NCBI GenBank assembly: GCA_964612515.1 | Contig: CAZTCX010000039.1 | Span: forward strand, 1-27,490 | Length of the DNA stretch: 27,490 nt | Direction of reading: 5' to 3' | From: SABY01 sp964612515 | Lineage (GTDB): Bacteria > Bacteroidota > Bacteroidia > Bacteroidales > 4484-276 | Part shown: positions 15,752 to 23,259 of the stretch, in pieces | How positions within the stretch are numbered: the first letter of the stretch is position 1 | Layout: each line of letters opens with the position of its first letter | The notes under the pieces: model-generated | Told to the model about the DNA's origin: nothing | The model's database searches: none | The model's input: only the letters and a program-made list of their open reading frames with translations | Made by a program: the position numbers and the translations under genes

Positions 15752-17053
15752 CTATTTATTCAACTGCGATTTTAATTCAATAATTAACCTTTTTTTAATA
15801 AAATCAGGATTGTAATTCAACAGCATGTCTGTTAAATTATAGCCTGTATTGTATGTTACCCCATTTTGCGGAAAGCCCTTGGCGCGGTATTCCCAGCCGA
15901 AACTACTTGCTGGACGGACACGGAAAAATTTGATTTTTGTGTACTTGCGGGGAGGCAGCGGAACAACAAACCGAAAACCTCCGTCGAAATCATCTTTTGT
16001 GGCCAAAGCCATAAAACCAATCTGAACCTCTCCAAATTGCCGCATCAGTTCAAAACGAACTGCCGGAATATTAAACAAGAAATTCCCCACCTGCATTCGT
16101 GCTACCAGATCGTATGGGTTGTAGCGGTATTCGGCCGTAAAAAGTGCCGTGAGATAAGGCTGCTTGTCGTAAAATTCCGTTTCGATGCCAGTGAATGAGT
16201 AGTAACGCGTATAGCCGATACTTGCTCCCAAACCTACCCGGCCTTCCGCCAGCAGTTTCTTCAGTTCGATATTGCCACCTGCCCTGTTTTTATTGAAGGT
16301 TCCAGCGGTAATGTTGATGTAAAAATTGTCTGCCAGGCTTGCAAATTGATTCAGTGTGATGTTGCCCGGGCGTATTGTTTCACGCTCGCTGACAAAGAAA
16401 AAATCATTTTGAACCGGAATTATCAACTGTGCTTTAAATGTAAGTCCTTTTGCCAGCGTGGAGTTAAGCTCCGGGATGATGTTGATATTGGATTCGACCG
16501 GATTGCTAAAATTGCCAAATTTAGCATTCCAAGTCAGCAGTATCGGCAGGTCAACTTTATAAAGAGAACTGTTTACCACCGGAGCTTTGTGCGGTAACTG
16601 CGGAACATCCAGCGAAACAAACATAAGCTGCGTCATTGACGAATCGGTGACCACGCCTTTTGCATAATTTTCTAAAACATCCATCGGCATTACCACCTGC
16701 ACCATCGCTACCTTATCCTGAAGCAATACAAGCTGAAGTTTTGAAGCTGCAGCATCAGTAACTTTACTCTGAATGATAATGGCAGCCTCAGCTAACCCTC
16801 GCGGATCGAAGCGATAGCGCCGGTTTTCGAGGAAAACTGTAAGCGTATCTGGCTTGGTTTCGATAAAAATATTTTCGAAACCGGCTGACTTCAAGCTGTT
16901 GGTCAAAGATTGTTGTGCTGACTCAGTTTGAGAAAATGCAACTACAGGACTTGCGAAAATGAGATAAACAACATGACAAAGAACGATGAAAAAAGAGACG
17001 TGGATTCTGTTTACCAATGCGTTAAGATGTTTCAAATGATGAATCCAGTACAC
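15752..17053 (-). CDS. Exported protein resembling YjbH-type envelope/exopolysaccharide proteins
   Basis: Predicted exported protein of about 433 residues. The frame is open to 17188, but that start overlaps tilS and lies upstream of the promoter at 17076-17107. There is no ATG between promoter and signal peptide, so a GTG at 17053 or a TTG at 17035 is likely; both precede the export signal (SFFIVLCHVVYLIFASPVVAFSQ). The mature N-terminus (LTNSLKSAGFENIFIETKPDTLTVFLENRRYRFDPRGLAEA) and the later GASIGYTRYYSF and FFRVRPASSFGWEYRAKGF recall the YjbH family linked to exopolysaccharide export. The middle is beta-rich, suggesting an outer-membrane barrel. The family call is tentative and the start uncertain. 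It probably shares transcription with the lipoprotein gene downstream. Confidence 0.7.
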   Translation of the reverse strand: MYWIHHLKHLNALVNRIHVSFFIVLCHVVYLIFASPVVAFSQTESAQQSLTNSLKSAGFENIFIETKPDTLTVFLENRRYRFDPRGLAEAAIIIQSKVTDAAASKLQLVLLQDKVAMVQVVMPMDVLENYAKGVVTDSSMTQLMFVSLDVPQLPHKAPVVNSSLYKVDLPILLTWNAKFGNFSNPVESNINIIPELNSTLAKGLTFKAQLIIPVQNDFFFVSERETIRPGNITLNQFASLADNFYINITAGTFNKNRAGGNIELKKLLAEGRVGLGASIGYTRYYSFTGIETEFYDKQPYLTALFTAEYRYNPYDLVARMQVGNFLFNIPAVRFELMRQFGEVQIGFMALATKDDFDGGFRFVVPLPPRKYTKIKFFRVRPASSFGWEYRAKGFPQNGVTYNTGYNLTDMLLNYNPDFIKKRLIIELKSQLNK

Positions 17054-17075
17054 TTCCTTACAAAAAACTAATCTG

Positions 17076-17107
17076 CAAACATACGTTAAAAACAAATAGT
17101 TATCAAA
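17076..17107 (-). promoter_or_regulatory. Promoter of the YjbH-like gene (-33 TTTG, -7 TATGTTTG)
   Basis: On the minus strand TTTG (17104-17107) is followed after 20 bases by TATGTTTG (17076-17083), both elements of the Bacteroidota housekeeping promoter at the right spacing. The predicted transcript starts near 17070, which rules out the 17188 start codon of the longest open frame. Confidence 0.65.
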
Positions 17108-17156
17108 TAAGGGTATTTTTTTTCGGTTAAAAAAGTTTAATAATTCTGATTTACTA

Positions 17157-17164
17157 TACATTTG
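17157..17164 (+). promoter_or_regulatory. -7 box (TACATTTG) of tilS
   Basis: Exact TAnnTTTG match with only six bases before the ATG at 17171, so the mRNA is probably leaderless or nearly so. A TTTA 17 bases upstream is a weak -33 candidate. The box overlaps an alternative TTG start at 17162, which argues for the ATG. Confidence 0.6.
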
Positions 17165-17170
17165 CCCTAC

Positions 17171-18508
17171 ATGCTTGCTAATCTGCAAAAATACATTTTT
17201 GATAATCAGTTGCTAGTTGCCGGACAAAAAATCCTGCTCACGGTAAGTGGCGGCATCGATTCGATGGTGATGGCGCACCTGCTCCTGCAGCTCCCGGTGT
17301 CAGTGGCTGTGGTGCATTGCAACTTTGGCTTGCGTGGCACCGAGAGCGATGCAGACGAGGATTTTGTACGTGATTTTGCTCAGCAAAGAAAACTGCCTTT
17401 GTTTGTGAAGCGCTTTGGTACCGCCGGTTACGCCACCGAAAATAATCTCTCCATACAATTAGCTGCCCGCGACCTTCGCTATGCCTGGTTTGAGGAGCTT
17501 TTAGCTAAAGAAGCTTTTGATTCCTATGCTACCGCCCATAATTTTGACGATCAGGTAGAAACATTTTTTATCAACCTGTTGCGCGGCACCGGAATCGCTG
17601 GGCTCCAAGGTATCAAATCCCGCAATGGTAACTGTATCCGGCCACTCCTTTTTGCCACAAGAGTCGAAATCGTGAATTATGCCAGGCAAAACAATATTGC
17701 TTATCGCGAAGATAGCTCTAACCAAAAGGATGACTATTTACGCAACCGGTTGCGGCATCGTGTGTTACCAGCTTTAGGGGAATCTTCTGAAAGGTTTGAA
17801 AGTGGCTTTAAATCTACTTTTGAAATTCTAAAACAAACTCACAATTTTATTGAGGACGAAATTTATCGTCGTCGTCAATTAATGATGCATTCTGATGGCG
17901 ATTACACACTGATCCGACTCAGCCATCTCCGGCAGGAAGCACATCAGCATTTTGTACTTTTTGAATTGCTCAAACCTTTTGGCTTCAATCCGTCCGACGT
18001 CAGCGACATCATCAAAAATATTGATTCTACACCAGACAAACTTTTCTTATCAGCCAGCCACCGGCTTACCATCGATCGCGAAAATTTGGTACTGATGCCA
18101 CTGGAAAAAGAGAATAGAGCCTTTGATATTTATAAAATAAATGAAGACGATGGCCGAATGAGTCATCCGCTGCAGCTCCGTTTTTCGGTGATTGAAATTA
18201 AGGAATTGGAGTTGAAAAGATCGCCGGATATTGCTCAGCTTGATTGGGATAAGCTTAGGTTTCCGCTTACTTTGCGCAAATGGAAGCAGGGCGACTATTT
18301 TTATCCATTGGGTATGCGTGGGCGCAAAAGGCTCTCTGATTTTATCACCGATCAGAAAATGCCAGCGATTGAAAAACAAAATCTATGGCTGATCCTTTCC
18401 GGAAACGACATCGTTTGGGTTGCCGGCCACCGCATTGACGAACGTTACAAGATAAGCAGTTCTACTAAAATGGTGTTTGTTGTTGCGCTACAAAAAGAAC
18501 AGCATTAG
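17171..18508 (+). CDS. tilS: tRNA(Ile)-lysidine synthase
   Basis: 445-residue ATP-pyrophosphatase that attaches lysine to C34 of tRNA-Ile(CAU), switching it from Met to Ile decoding; essential in most bacteria. The P-loop SGGIDS sits at residues 26-31. Further signatures are AVVHCNFGLRGTESDADEDFV, LAARDLRYAWF, ATAHNFDDQVETFFINLLRGTGIAGLQGI, IRPLL and REDSSNQKDDYLRNRLRHRVLPAL. The C-terminal TilS_C domain (LRKWKQGDYFYPLGMRGRKRLSDFI...DIVWVAGHRIDERYKIS) is complete. Length is normal for the Bacteroidota form. The ATG at 17171 is preferred over the TTG at 17162 because the latter lies inside the -7 box. It is divergent from the YjbH-like gene. The gene is intact and looks functional. Confidence 0.96.
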   Translation: MLANLQKYIFDNQLLVAGQKILLTVSGGIDSMVMAHLLLQLPVSVAVVHCNFGLRGTESDADEDFVRDFAQQRKLPLFVKRFGTAGYATENNLSIQLAARDLRYAWFEELLAKEAFDSYATAHNFDDQVETFFINLLRGTGIAGLQGIKSRNGNCIRPLLFATRVEIVNYARQNNIAYREDSSNQKDDYLRNRLRHRVLPALGESSERFESGFKSTFEILKQTHNFIEDEIYRRRQLMMHSDGDYTLIRLSHLRQEAHQHFVLFELLKPFGFNPSDVSDIIKNIDSTPDKLFLSASHRLTIDRENLVLMPLEKENRAFDIYKINEDDGRMSHPLQLRFSVIEIKELELKRSPDIAQLDWDKLRFPLTLRKWKQGDYFYPLGMRGRKRLSDFITDQKMPAIEKQNLWLILSGNDIVWVAGHRIDERYKISSSTKMVFVVALQKEQH

Positions 18509-18661
18509 TTTGCAAAGCAACGCATTACAAGTATTTTCAAAGAATTTATTTGAAATTAAATCATAAAACGCTTCGTTTACAATTTTTAACCCTAACAGAA
18601 AAGTTGACATACGATTTCCAACCTTATCACCTTACTCTATTTAAGCATAAAGCAATTAGGT

Positions 18662-18669
18662 TATTTTTG
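18662..18669 (+). promoter_or_regulatory. -7 box (TATTTTTG) of the dsbD-like gene
   Basis: Exact TAnnTTTG match 44 bases before the ATG at 18714. TTTA about 19-20 bases upstream is a weak -33 candidate. A short upstream frame begins at 18680, just after the predicted transcription start. Confidence 0.5.
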
Positions 18670-18713
18670 CCATCTTTTAATGAAAACTCAAAGGAACTCT
18701 AAATCAGCAACCG

Positions 18714-20846
18714 ATGAATTACTGTAGAAGAAACAAATCATTTTTCAAATCCACTCTCTTTTTATTCATTGCTCTTGGGCTTTCTGCTCTGGCGTCGGCT
18801 CAGATTCTCGAGCCGGTAAAGTGGAGTTACCGAAGCGTTGATCTCGGAAGCAACCAATATGAACTCGTTTTTACGACCACCATCGATAGCACGTGGCATT
18901 TGTATTCGCAAAATGTTCCCGACGGCGGACCTGTGCCCACTTCGATTTATTTTGATAATTTGAACGGGTTTTCCTTTGTCGATCCTGCTACTTCCGTAGA
19001 AGAAGTGGAAGGTTTTGAGCCTGGCACTACGATGCATCGCGTCGTTTTTGATGAGCCGCAGCCGATAGAGGAGTTCGATCCCAACTTTGATATGGTGGTA
19101 AAATATTTTGCTAATCAGGCGGTATTCAGCAAAAAAATTATGCTCAACAGCGACGCTCCCCTCACCATCACCGGCTCATACGAGTTTATGTGTTGCGACG
19201 ACAGCAAATGCCTGCCTCCCGCTGATTCTCCTTTTAGCTTCGCCTTCAACGGTGGTGCTTCGTCTTCCCAGGTTGGTGATGAGCCGGTCGAGCAAATGGA
19301 AGAAGGTAACATGATTGTGACCGGGCAAATTAAAGATAACAGCAGCTTGTGGTTGCTTTTTATCTTTTCAATTCTCGCTGGTTTTATTGCCATCCTTACC
19401 CCATGCGTTTTCCCGATGATCCCCATGACGGTGACGTTTTTCATGCACAATTCCGAGAACAAAGTAAAAGCGCGTTTTCAGGCGCTAGCCTATGGATTCT
19501 CAATCATATTTATTTACACCGTGCTGGGCACTTTGGTAGCGTTGACTTTGGGTGCTAACTTTGCCAACTGGCTCAGCACCCATTGGATTCCCAACGTGCT
19601 GTTCTTTTTGATCTTCGTGTTTTTTGCTGCTTCATTTTTGGGCATGTTTGAGATAACTCTGCCAAGCTGGATGATAAACAAAACCGACAGCAAAGCTGAC
19701 AGAGGTGGTTTTAGCGGTTCGTTCTTTATGGCCTTTACACTTGTCCTGGTTTCGTTTTCGTGTACCGGCCCTATCGTTGGTGCCATCCTGGTGAAGTCGG
19801 CCGGCGGCGCGGTACTCGAGCCAATTGTGGGTATGTTTGGCTTCTCGCTTGCCTTTGCGTTGCCGTTTACATTGTTTGCCTTTTTCCCATCGTGGCTGGC
19901 TAACCTGCCCAAGTCGGGCGGCTGGCTCAATAGCGTAAAGGTGGTTTTGGGATTTTTGGAACTGGCGTTGGGTTTAAAATTCCTTAGCATTGCCGACCAA
20001 ACCTATCATTGGGGCATCCTCGATCGCGAAGTTTACCTGGCTTTTTGGATCGTCATCTTTGCGCTGATGGGATTTTATTTGCTTGGCAAGATCAAATTTG
20101 CCCACGACAGCGACGTGCATTATATCAGTGTTCCGCGCCTGATGCTCTCCATCATCGTATTTACTTTTGTGCTTTACATGGTTCCCGGTATGTTCGGCGC
20201 TCCGCTGAAAGCCCTGTCGGGATACATGCCACCGCAGCAAACCCACGACTTCGACATCAACAGCATTGTGCGTGAAAATCTAAAAATTGCTTCTTTCGGT
20301 AATAACGGCAACAAAGCTACCTCCGCCGCCGAAATCTGCGAACCACCCAAATACGGCGAATTTTTGCATCTTCCTCACGGCCTCGATGGCTACTTCGATT
20401 ATGATCAGGCGCTGGCTTGCGCCAAAGCAGTAAACAAACCGTTGTTTATCGACTTTACCGGCCACGGTTGTGTCAACTGCCGCGAGATGGAGGCCAACGT
20501 GTGGTCCGATCCCAAGGTGCTGCAACTGCTGCGCGACGAATTTGTGATTGCTGCTTTGTATGTGGATGACAAAACCCGCATCCCGGAGGAAGATTGGGTG
20601 ACTTCATCGCATGATGGCCAGGTGAAAAAAACTGTAGGGAAAAAGTATGCCGACTTCCAGATCAGCCGCTTCAACGTGAATGCACAGCCCTATTACGTGC
20701 TATTCGATACCGATGGCGAACTGCTGGTAAATCCCCGCGCCTACGATCTGGATGTAGATAAGTTTGTGGCTTTCCTAAAGCGTGGCATCGCCGAGTTTAA
20801 AGCCCGCAATGCAAAGCCCGCCGCCTTCAATCCTGCGGCTTTGTAA
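18714..20846 (+). CDS. dsbD: DsbD-like thiol:disulfide interchange protein
   Basis: 710-residue inner-membrane protein that carries reducing power from cytoplasmic thioredoxin to the periplasm. A signal peptide (residues 1-30, ending ALASAQ) is followed by an N-terminal DsbD-alpha-like domain (about 31-180) with Cys160, Cys161 and Cys166 in FMCCDDSKC. The transmembrane CcdA/DsbD domain covers about 210-500 in roughly eight helices, with the two redox Cys at 231 (LTPCVFPMIP) and 350 (SFSCTGPIVG). The C-terminal thioredoxin-like domain has CVNC at 586-589 (FIDFTGHGCVNC). All three redox modules of DsbD are present. The N-terminal pair is C-x4-C or C-x5-C rather than the E. coli layout. It sits alone between tilS and the hip operon, converging with hipT with 17 bases between the stops. 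Confidence 0.93.
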   Translation: MNYCRRNKSFFKSTLFLFIALGLSALASAQILEPVKWSYRSVDLGSNQYELVFTTTIDSTWHLYSQNVPDGGPVPTSIYFDNLNGFSFVDPATSVEEVEGFEPGTTMHRVVFDEPQPIEEFDPNFDMVVKYFANQAVFSKKIMLNSDAPLTITGSYEFMCCDDSKCLPPADSPFSFAFNGGASSSQVGDEPVEQMEEGNMIVTGQIKDNSSLWLLFIFSILAGFIAILTPCVFPMIPMTVTFFMHNSENKVKARFQALAYGFSIIFIYTVLGTLVALTLGANFANWLSTHWIPNVLFFLIFVFFAASFLGMFEITLPSWMINKTDSKADRGGFSGSFFMAFTLVLVSFSCTGPIVGAILVKSAGGAVLEPIVGMFGFSLAFALPFTLFAFFPSWLANLPKSGGWLNSVKVVLGFLELALGLKFLSIADQTYHWGILDREVYLAFWIVIFALMGFYLLGKIKFAHDSDVHYISVPRLMLSIIVFTFVLYMVPGMFGAPLKALSGYMPPQQTHDFDINSIVRENLKIASFGNNGNKATSAAEICEPPKYGEFLHLPHGLDGYFDYDQALACAKAVNKPLFIDFTGHGCVNCREMEANVWSDPKVLQLLRDEFVIAALYVDDKTRIPEEDWVTSSHDGQVKKTVGKKYADFQISRFNVNAQPYYVLFDTDGELLVNPRAYDLDVDKFVAFLKRGIAEFKARNAKPAAFNPAAL

Positions 20847-20863
20847 GTAAGAATTACTGTCTT

Positions 20864-21808
20864 TTAAAGAATAATTTCAATACGTTCTGTGATCAGTCGG
20901 ATGTATTTATCCTTCAAATCCTGACTCAGAAAGCTTATTTTAATTCTGGCAATCCAGGCTTGTTGCGACTTTATCATTTTATTAAAGATATTGATCTGCT
21001 GTTTTTCATCAAGCCTTAGTGTATTAAATGCTGTAATAAAATCTGTTTTCTTAATCTTCCTTTTTTTAGCATTTAATGTCAAAGCCAATTCCTCTTTATC
21101 AGCCGGGTTTACTAAGGTCGTAGCTACTAAATCGTATGCTGGCGAAAACGTCATTCCGATACCAGGCTGTTTAATCAATGAAAAGTTTTTCAGATGCATA
21201 TCGGTGTTTCCTGTTATCCAACAAAAAAGCACCAGTTCGAAAAAATTCACCACATCAAGGCCTGGATTTGTAGCGTATTTTTGAATGGTTTTTGCGACTT
21301 GTTCGTAACTTCCGAGATATTTATTCTCGGTTAGCCGCTCCGTTAATTGGCACATATCTTCCATCGCCAGTTTTTTGCCTTTAACTCTATCGATTCGTTT
21401 GGTGATATAGGCCAGGCTGCCTGACTGCATTCTAATTAAACTATGTGGGACTACTTTTATTTTTGCAATTTCAGCCAAGTGCATCGTTAAATCTTCAACT
21501 TCCGGCAATTGCTGATAGTTTTGAGTTGGAGGTTTTAAAATGTAATTACCCCATAAACCCACGATTGTAAATCTTTTGGTAAGTCCATCCTTTTCATCGG
21601 ACGTAATGTGAAGTGATAATTTGGGTTGAACGCCGGGTATGGTTATCTGGCTTTTTATTACTTCAGTAGCTAAAAGTTCGAGTTGATTTTCGCCATAAGG
21701 AAATAACGGGGGTTGCGTTTGCCCGAAAATCTTTTTACTGCAGAGGGCATGAAAATCTTGCTCATCAGATTGAAGCGGTTGGTAACAATATAAACATCTT
21801 GCTGTCAT
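20864..21808 (-). CDS. hipT: HipT-like Ser/Thr kinase toxin (HipA C-terminal domain)
   Basis: 314-residue HipA-family kinase lacking the N-subdomain, which is encoded separately by the gene before it. An N-terminal C-x2-C...H-x2-C knuckle (Cys5, Cys8, His20, Cys23) precedes the kinase fold. Kinase landmarks: Gly-rich loop TIPGVQPKLSL (56-66), YILKP (89-93), catalytic loop WITGNTDMHLKNFSLI with Asp203 and Asn208, and metal-binding Asp226 in SPAYDLVATT. In E. coli HipA the residue before the loop is the regulatory autophosphorylated Ser150; here Thr56 occupies that place. Family toxins phosphorylate aminoacyl-tRNA synthetases (GltX for HipA, TrpS for HipT). ATG 21808 is chosen two bases after the hipS stop; the longer frame from 21865 would overlap hipS. 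All catalytic residues are present, so it should be active. Confidence 0.85.
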   Translation of the reverse strand: MTARCLYCYQPLQSDEQDFHALCSKKIFGQTQPPLFPYGENQLELLATEVIKSQITIPGVQPKLSLHITSDEKDGLTKRFTIVGLWGNYILKPPTQNYQQLPEVEDLTMHLAEIAKIKVVPHSLIRMQSGSLAYITKRIDRVKGKKLAMEDMCQLTERLTENKYLGSYEQVAKTIQKYATNPGLDVVNFFELVLFCWITGNTDMHLKNFSLIKQPGIGMTFSPAYDLVATTLVNPADKEELALTLNAKKRKIKKTDFITAFNTLRLDEKQQINIFNKMIKSQQAWIARIKISFLSQDLKDKYIRLITERIEIIL

Positions 21809-21810
21809 CT

Positions 21811-22134
21811 TTAATCTTCCTTTACGGGATGAACACTTACTGCACCAATACAATCCTTGCAACAAGCGAGCAACAAACCCATTCGATCGCGTGGATTTAG
21901 TTTCCAGTTTTTTTCGGCAATATCCAGTAACCAGCCTTCTGGAATTAATCCGTCGAAAAAGGGAAACATAACCTGTGAAGTAAATGGAGCTGCCTGAAGT
22001 GGCATCGTGAGGCTAATTGGTTCCGGAAATTCAGCCTGAAGATACTCTTGATCATAAACAAAATGGTATCCATTTTCATCCTGGGTGAGCCACCCCGCAA
22101 TGACCTCTTCAATTTTAATTTCTGCCTTTCTCAT
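21811..22134 (-). CDS. hipS: HipS-like HipA N-terminal domain protein
   Basis: 107-residue protein corresponding to the N-subdomain-1 of HipA (Couple_hipA type) as a separate polypeptide. Core motif: SLTMPLQAAPF...FPFFDGLIPEGWLLDIAEKNWKLNPRDRMGLLLACCKDCIGAVSV. In the characterised E. coli O127 HipBST system the equivalent small protein HipS is the antitoxin, inserting a Trp into the HipT active site; Trp68 in IPEGWLL is the likely counterpart. It lies five bases after hipB and two bases before hipT, consistent with tightly coupled translation of one mRNA. Antitoxin function is inferred from gene order and domain content. The alternative is that it only completes the HipA fold as a structural subunit. 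Confidence 0.82.
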   Translation of the reverse strand: MRKAEIKIEEVIAGWLTQDENGYHFVYDQEYLQAEFPEPISLTMPLQAAPFTSQVMFPFFDGLIPEGWLLDIAEKNWKLNPRDRMGLLLACCKDCIGAVSVHPVKED

Positions 22135-22139
22135 GATAT

Positions 22140-22349
22140 TTAGGATTCAGCATTTAAGGTTTTTTCAACAGGCCCTGCTTCATATCCAAATAATTGGAGT
22201 ACCTGATTAACCTTATCTAATCGTAAGGTTTCTTTGCCTTGTTCTAATTCCCTAAGAAAACGTAACCCAACGCCAGCTTTTTCTGCCAACTCAGGTTGTG
22301 TAAGCTTTACAGCTTTTCTTCTTTCTTTCACAAAGTTGCTTAATTTCAT
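22140..22349 (-). CDS. hipB: HipB-like HTH transcriptional regulator
   Basis: 69-residue Xre/Cro-family helix-turn-helix protein (KLTQPELAEKAGVGLRFLRELEQGKETLRLDKVNQVLQLFGYEAGP), the typical size of HipB regulators. First gene of a three-gene minus-strand operon with hipS and hipT. It probably represses the operon by binding the TATACC-type inverted repeats upstream (22354-22454), the nearest of which overlaps the presumed -7 box (TATTTTTA, 22370-22377). The ATG at 22349 fits the start of the fold; no Shine-Dalgarno is visible. In bipartite HipBA, HipB also sequesters the kinase. In HipBST that role moves to HipS, so this protein may be mainly a repressor. Confidence 0.85.
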   Translation of the reverse strand: MKLSNFVKERRKAVKLTQPELAEKAGVGLRFLRELEQGKETLRLDKVNQVLQLFGYEAGPVEKTLNAES

Positions 22350-22353
22350 TTTC

Positions 22354-22371
22354 TATACCTTTTCGGTGGTA
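22354..22371. promoter_or_regulatory. Candidate HipB operator 1
   Basis: TATACC followed after eight bases by GGTA; the least symmetric of three similar sites. It begins five bases upstream of the hipB ATG and overlaps the TATTTTTA -7 candidate (22370-22377), so a bound repressor would block initiation. Confidence 0.5.
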
Positions 22372-22382
22372 AAAATACTATT

Positions 22383-22392
22383 NNNNNNNNNN
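22383..22392. other. Assembly gap (10 N)
   Basis: Ten undetermined bases inside the hip regulatory region, between operators 1 and 2. True length is unknown, so the distance between these sites and the -33 element cannot be read. Confidence 1.
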
Positions 22393-22396
22393 AAAT

Positions 22397-22414
22397 TATA
22401 CCTTTTGGGGTATG
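22397..22414. promoter_or_regulatory. Candidate HipB operator 2 (best site)
   Basis: TATACCTTTTGGGGTATG: half-sites TATACC and GGTATG separated by six bases, symmetric at five of six positions. Total length is 18 bp, the same as the E. coli HipB operator TATCC-N8-GGATA. Confidence 0.6.
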
Positions 22415-22436
22415 ATTACTTGAAAAAGGCACGGAT

Positions 22437-22454
22437 TATACCTCACCGGGTACA
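22437..22454. promoter_or_regulatory. Candidate HipB operator 3
   Basis: TATACCTCACCGGGTACA, same 18-bp layout as operator 2, starting 40 bases from it (close to four helical turns, so on the same DNA face). Confidence 0.55.
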
Positions 22455-22602
22455 AACTAAGATACGGTAATATCGGCTTTTTTTACTCTGCCAGACTTTG
22501 GGTCAACAGGTAAGTGATGCTAAAGAGCTTAGGAAACAAGCATGGGAAAGAATGTCGAAATGATAAGTAATTGCTCTTTTTAAGAGAGTTCTTTCTTACC
22601 AT

Positions 22603-22639
22603 AAAAAAACAAGCCCGCCATTGATTAGGCGGGCTTGTT
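22603..22639 (-). terminator. Intrinsic terminator of the gene at 22675-23139
   Basis: Perfect 12-bp stem (AACAAGCCCGCC at 22608-22619, GGCGGGCTTGTT at 22628-22639) with an 8-base loop. On the minus strand it runs into a T-tract. It lies 36 bases after the stop. Confidence 0.92.
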
Positions 22640-22674
22640 GTATTTTAATATTTAATAAAAAAACCTATTCCTGA

Positions 22675-23139
22675 TTACCCTTTTCGCGCAATAATCTGGT
22701 TGCGTCGGTCGAGCAATGCGTCAACCTGCGCTTCGGTAAGTCCTGGTGATTTCAACTGTTTGTCGATGGTAGCAATCTCCTCAGTGAAATCACTTCCCGT
22801 TGCTTTCGGTGGTACTGTTGAAACTGCTGGAGGAGTGACGATAGTTTGTGAGGTAGGCGTTTCGTTGGCTTCTTCGTCCAGATAAAACTCGTCACCCAGC
22901 TCATTTTTAATTTGTTCGATAAATTGGTGGAGCATCTGCTGAAAAGGAGCGCCCATCTGCGCAAGCATATCCTGTGGTATCTGGTTGCGCACCATCTCGT
23001 AGTTGCTGATGATGAAGTCGAGATTTTGTGTAAAGGCAGGTCCAAGATGCGAAAAATGATCCTCCTGCGATTTGTTTTTCATCCGCTTAAAGATGCGGAT
23101 TAGTTGGTCGAGGTCTCTTTTAAAGTCGTTGTTTTCCAT
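22675..23139 (-). CDS. Hypothetical helical protein
   Basis: 154-residue soluble protein that I do not recognise. The start at 23139 (MENNDFKRDLDQLIRIFKRMKNK) is preferred to the in-frame 23208, whose extra residues look like translated spacer. Residues about 1-85 are strongly helical and charged (FKRDLDQLIRIFKRMKNKSQ, FTQNLDFIISNYEMVRNQI, FQQMLHQFIEQIKNELG). A Pro/Thr/Ser-rich linker (ETPTSQTIVTPPAVSTVPPKATG) follows, and then a short C-terminal helical hairpin (FTEEIATIDKQLKSPGLTEAQVDALLDRRNQIIARKG). There is no signal peptide or membrane segment. The layout suggests two helical modules on a flexible tether, perhaps a scaffolding or regulatory protein. The gene stands alone and has a strong terminator. 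Confidence 0.75.
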   Translation of the reverse strand: MENNDFKRDLDQLIRIFKRMKNKSQEDHFSHLGPAFTQNLDFIISNYEMVRNQIPQDMLAQMGAPFQQMLHQFIEQIKNELGDEFYLDEEANETPTSQTIVTPPAVSTVPPKATGSDFTEEIATIDKQLKSPGLTEAQVDALLDRRNQIIARKG

Positions 23140-23259
23140 GATGTTTCTGCTTAATACGGCAATAATTGTGTTTTCATGTTGCAAATAAACTTGAAAAATA
23201 ACGGGCAAAGCAGCATAAAATTACCCATGCATAATTACAGGCTCATACAAAATGCAAGA

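Larger units (their letters stand above)
22350..22674. other. Gene-free 325-base region upstream of hipB
   Basis: Contains three operator-like inverted repeats, the ten-base N gap, a short open stretch without a start (22471-22563) and the terminator of the gene at 22675. No gene of its own is visible. Confidence 0.7.

Noticed and set aside
18603..18608. TTGACA upstream of the dsbD-like gene as a classical sigma-70 -35 box
   Set aside because: No matching -10 box at 16-18 bases, and Bacteroidota promoters use TTTG/TAnnTTTG, which is present downstream at 18662.
22471..22563. 30-codon open stretch ending VSDAKELRKQAWERMSK
   Set aside because: The tail looks protein-like, but there is no start codon, a stop directly precedes it and the stretch is too short to assign as a gene fragment.
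22574..22590. CTCTTTTTAAGAG palindrome near the 22603 terminator
   Set aside because: Short and AT-rich, no T-run in useful position; likely chance beside a much stronger terminator.
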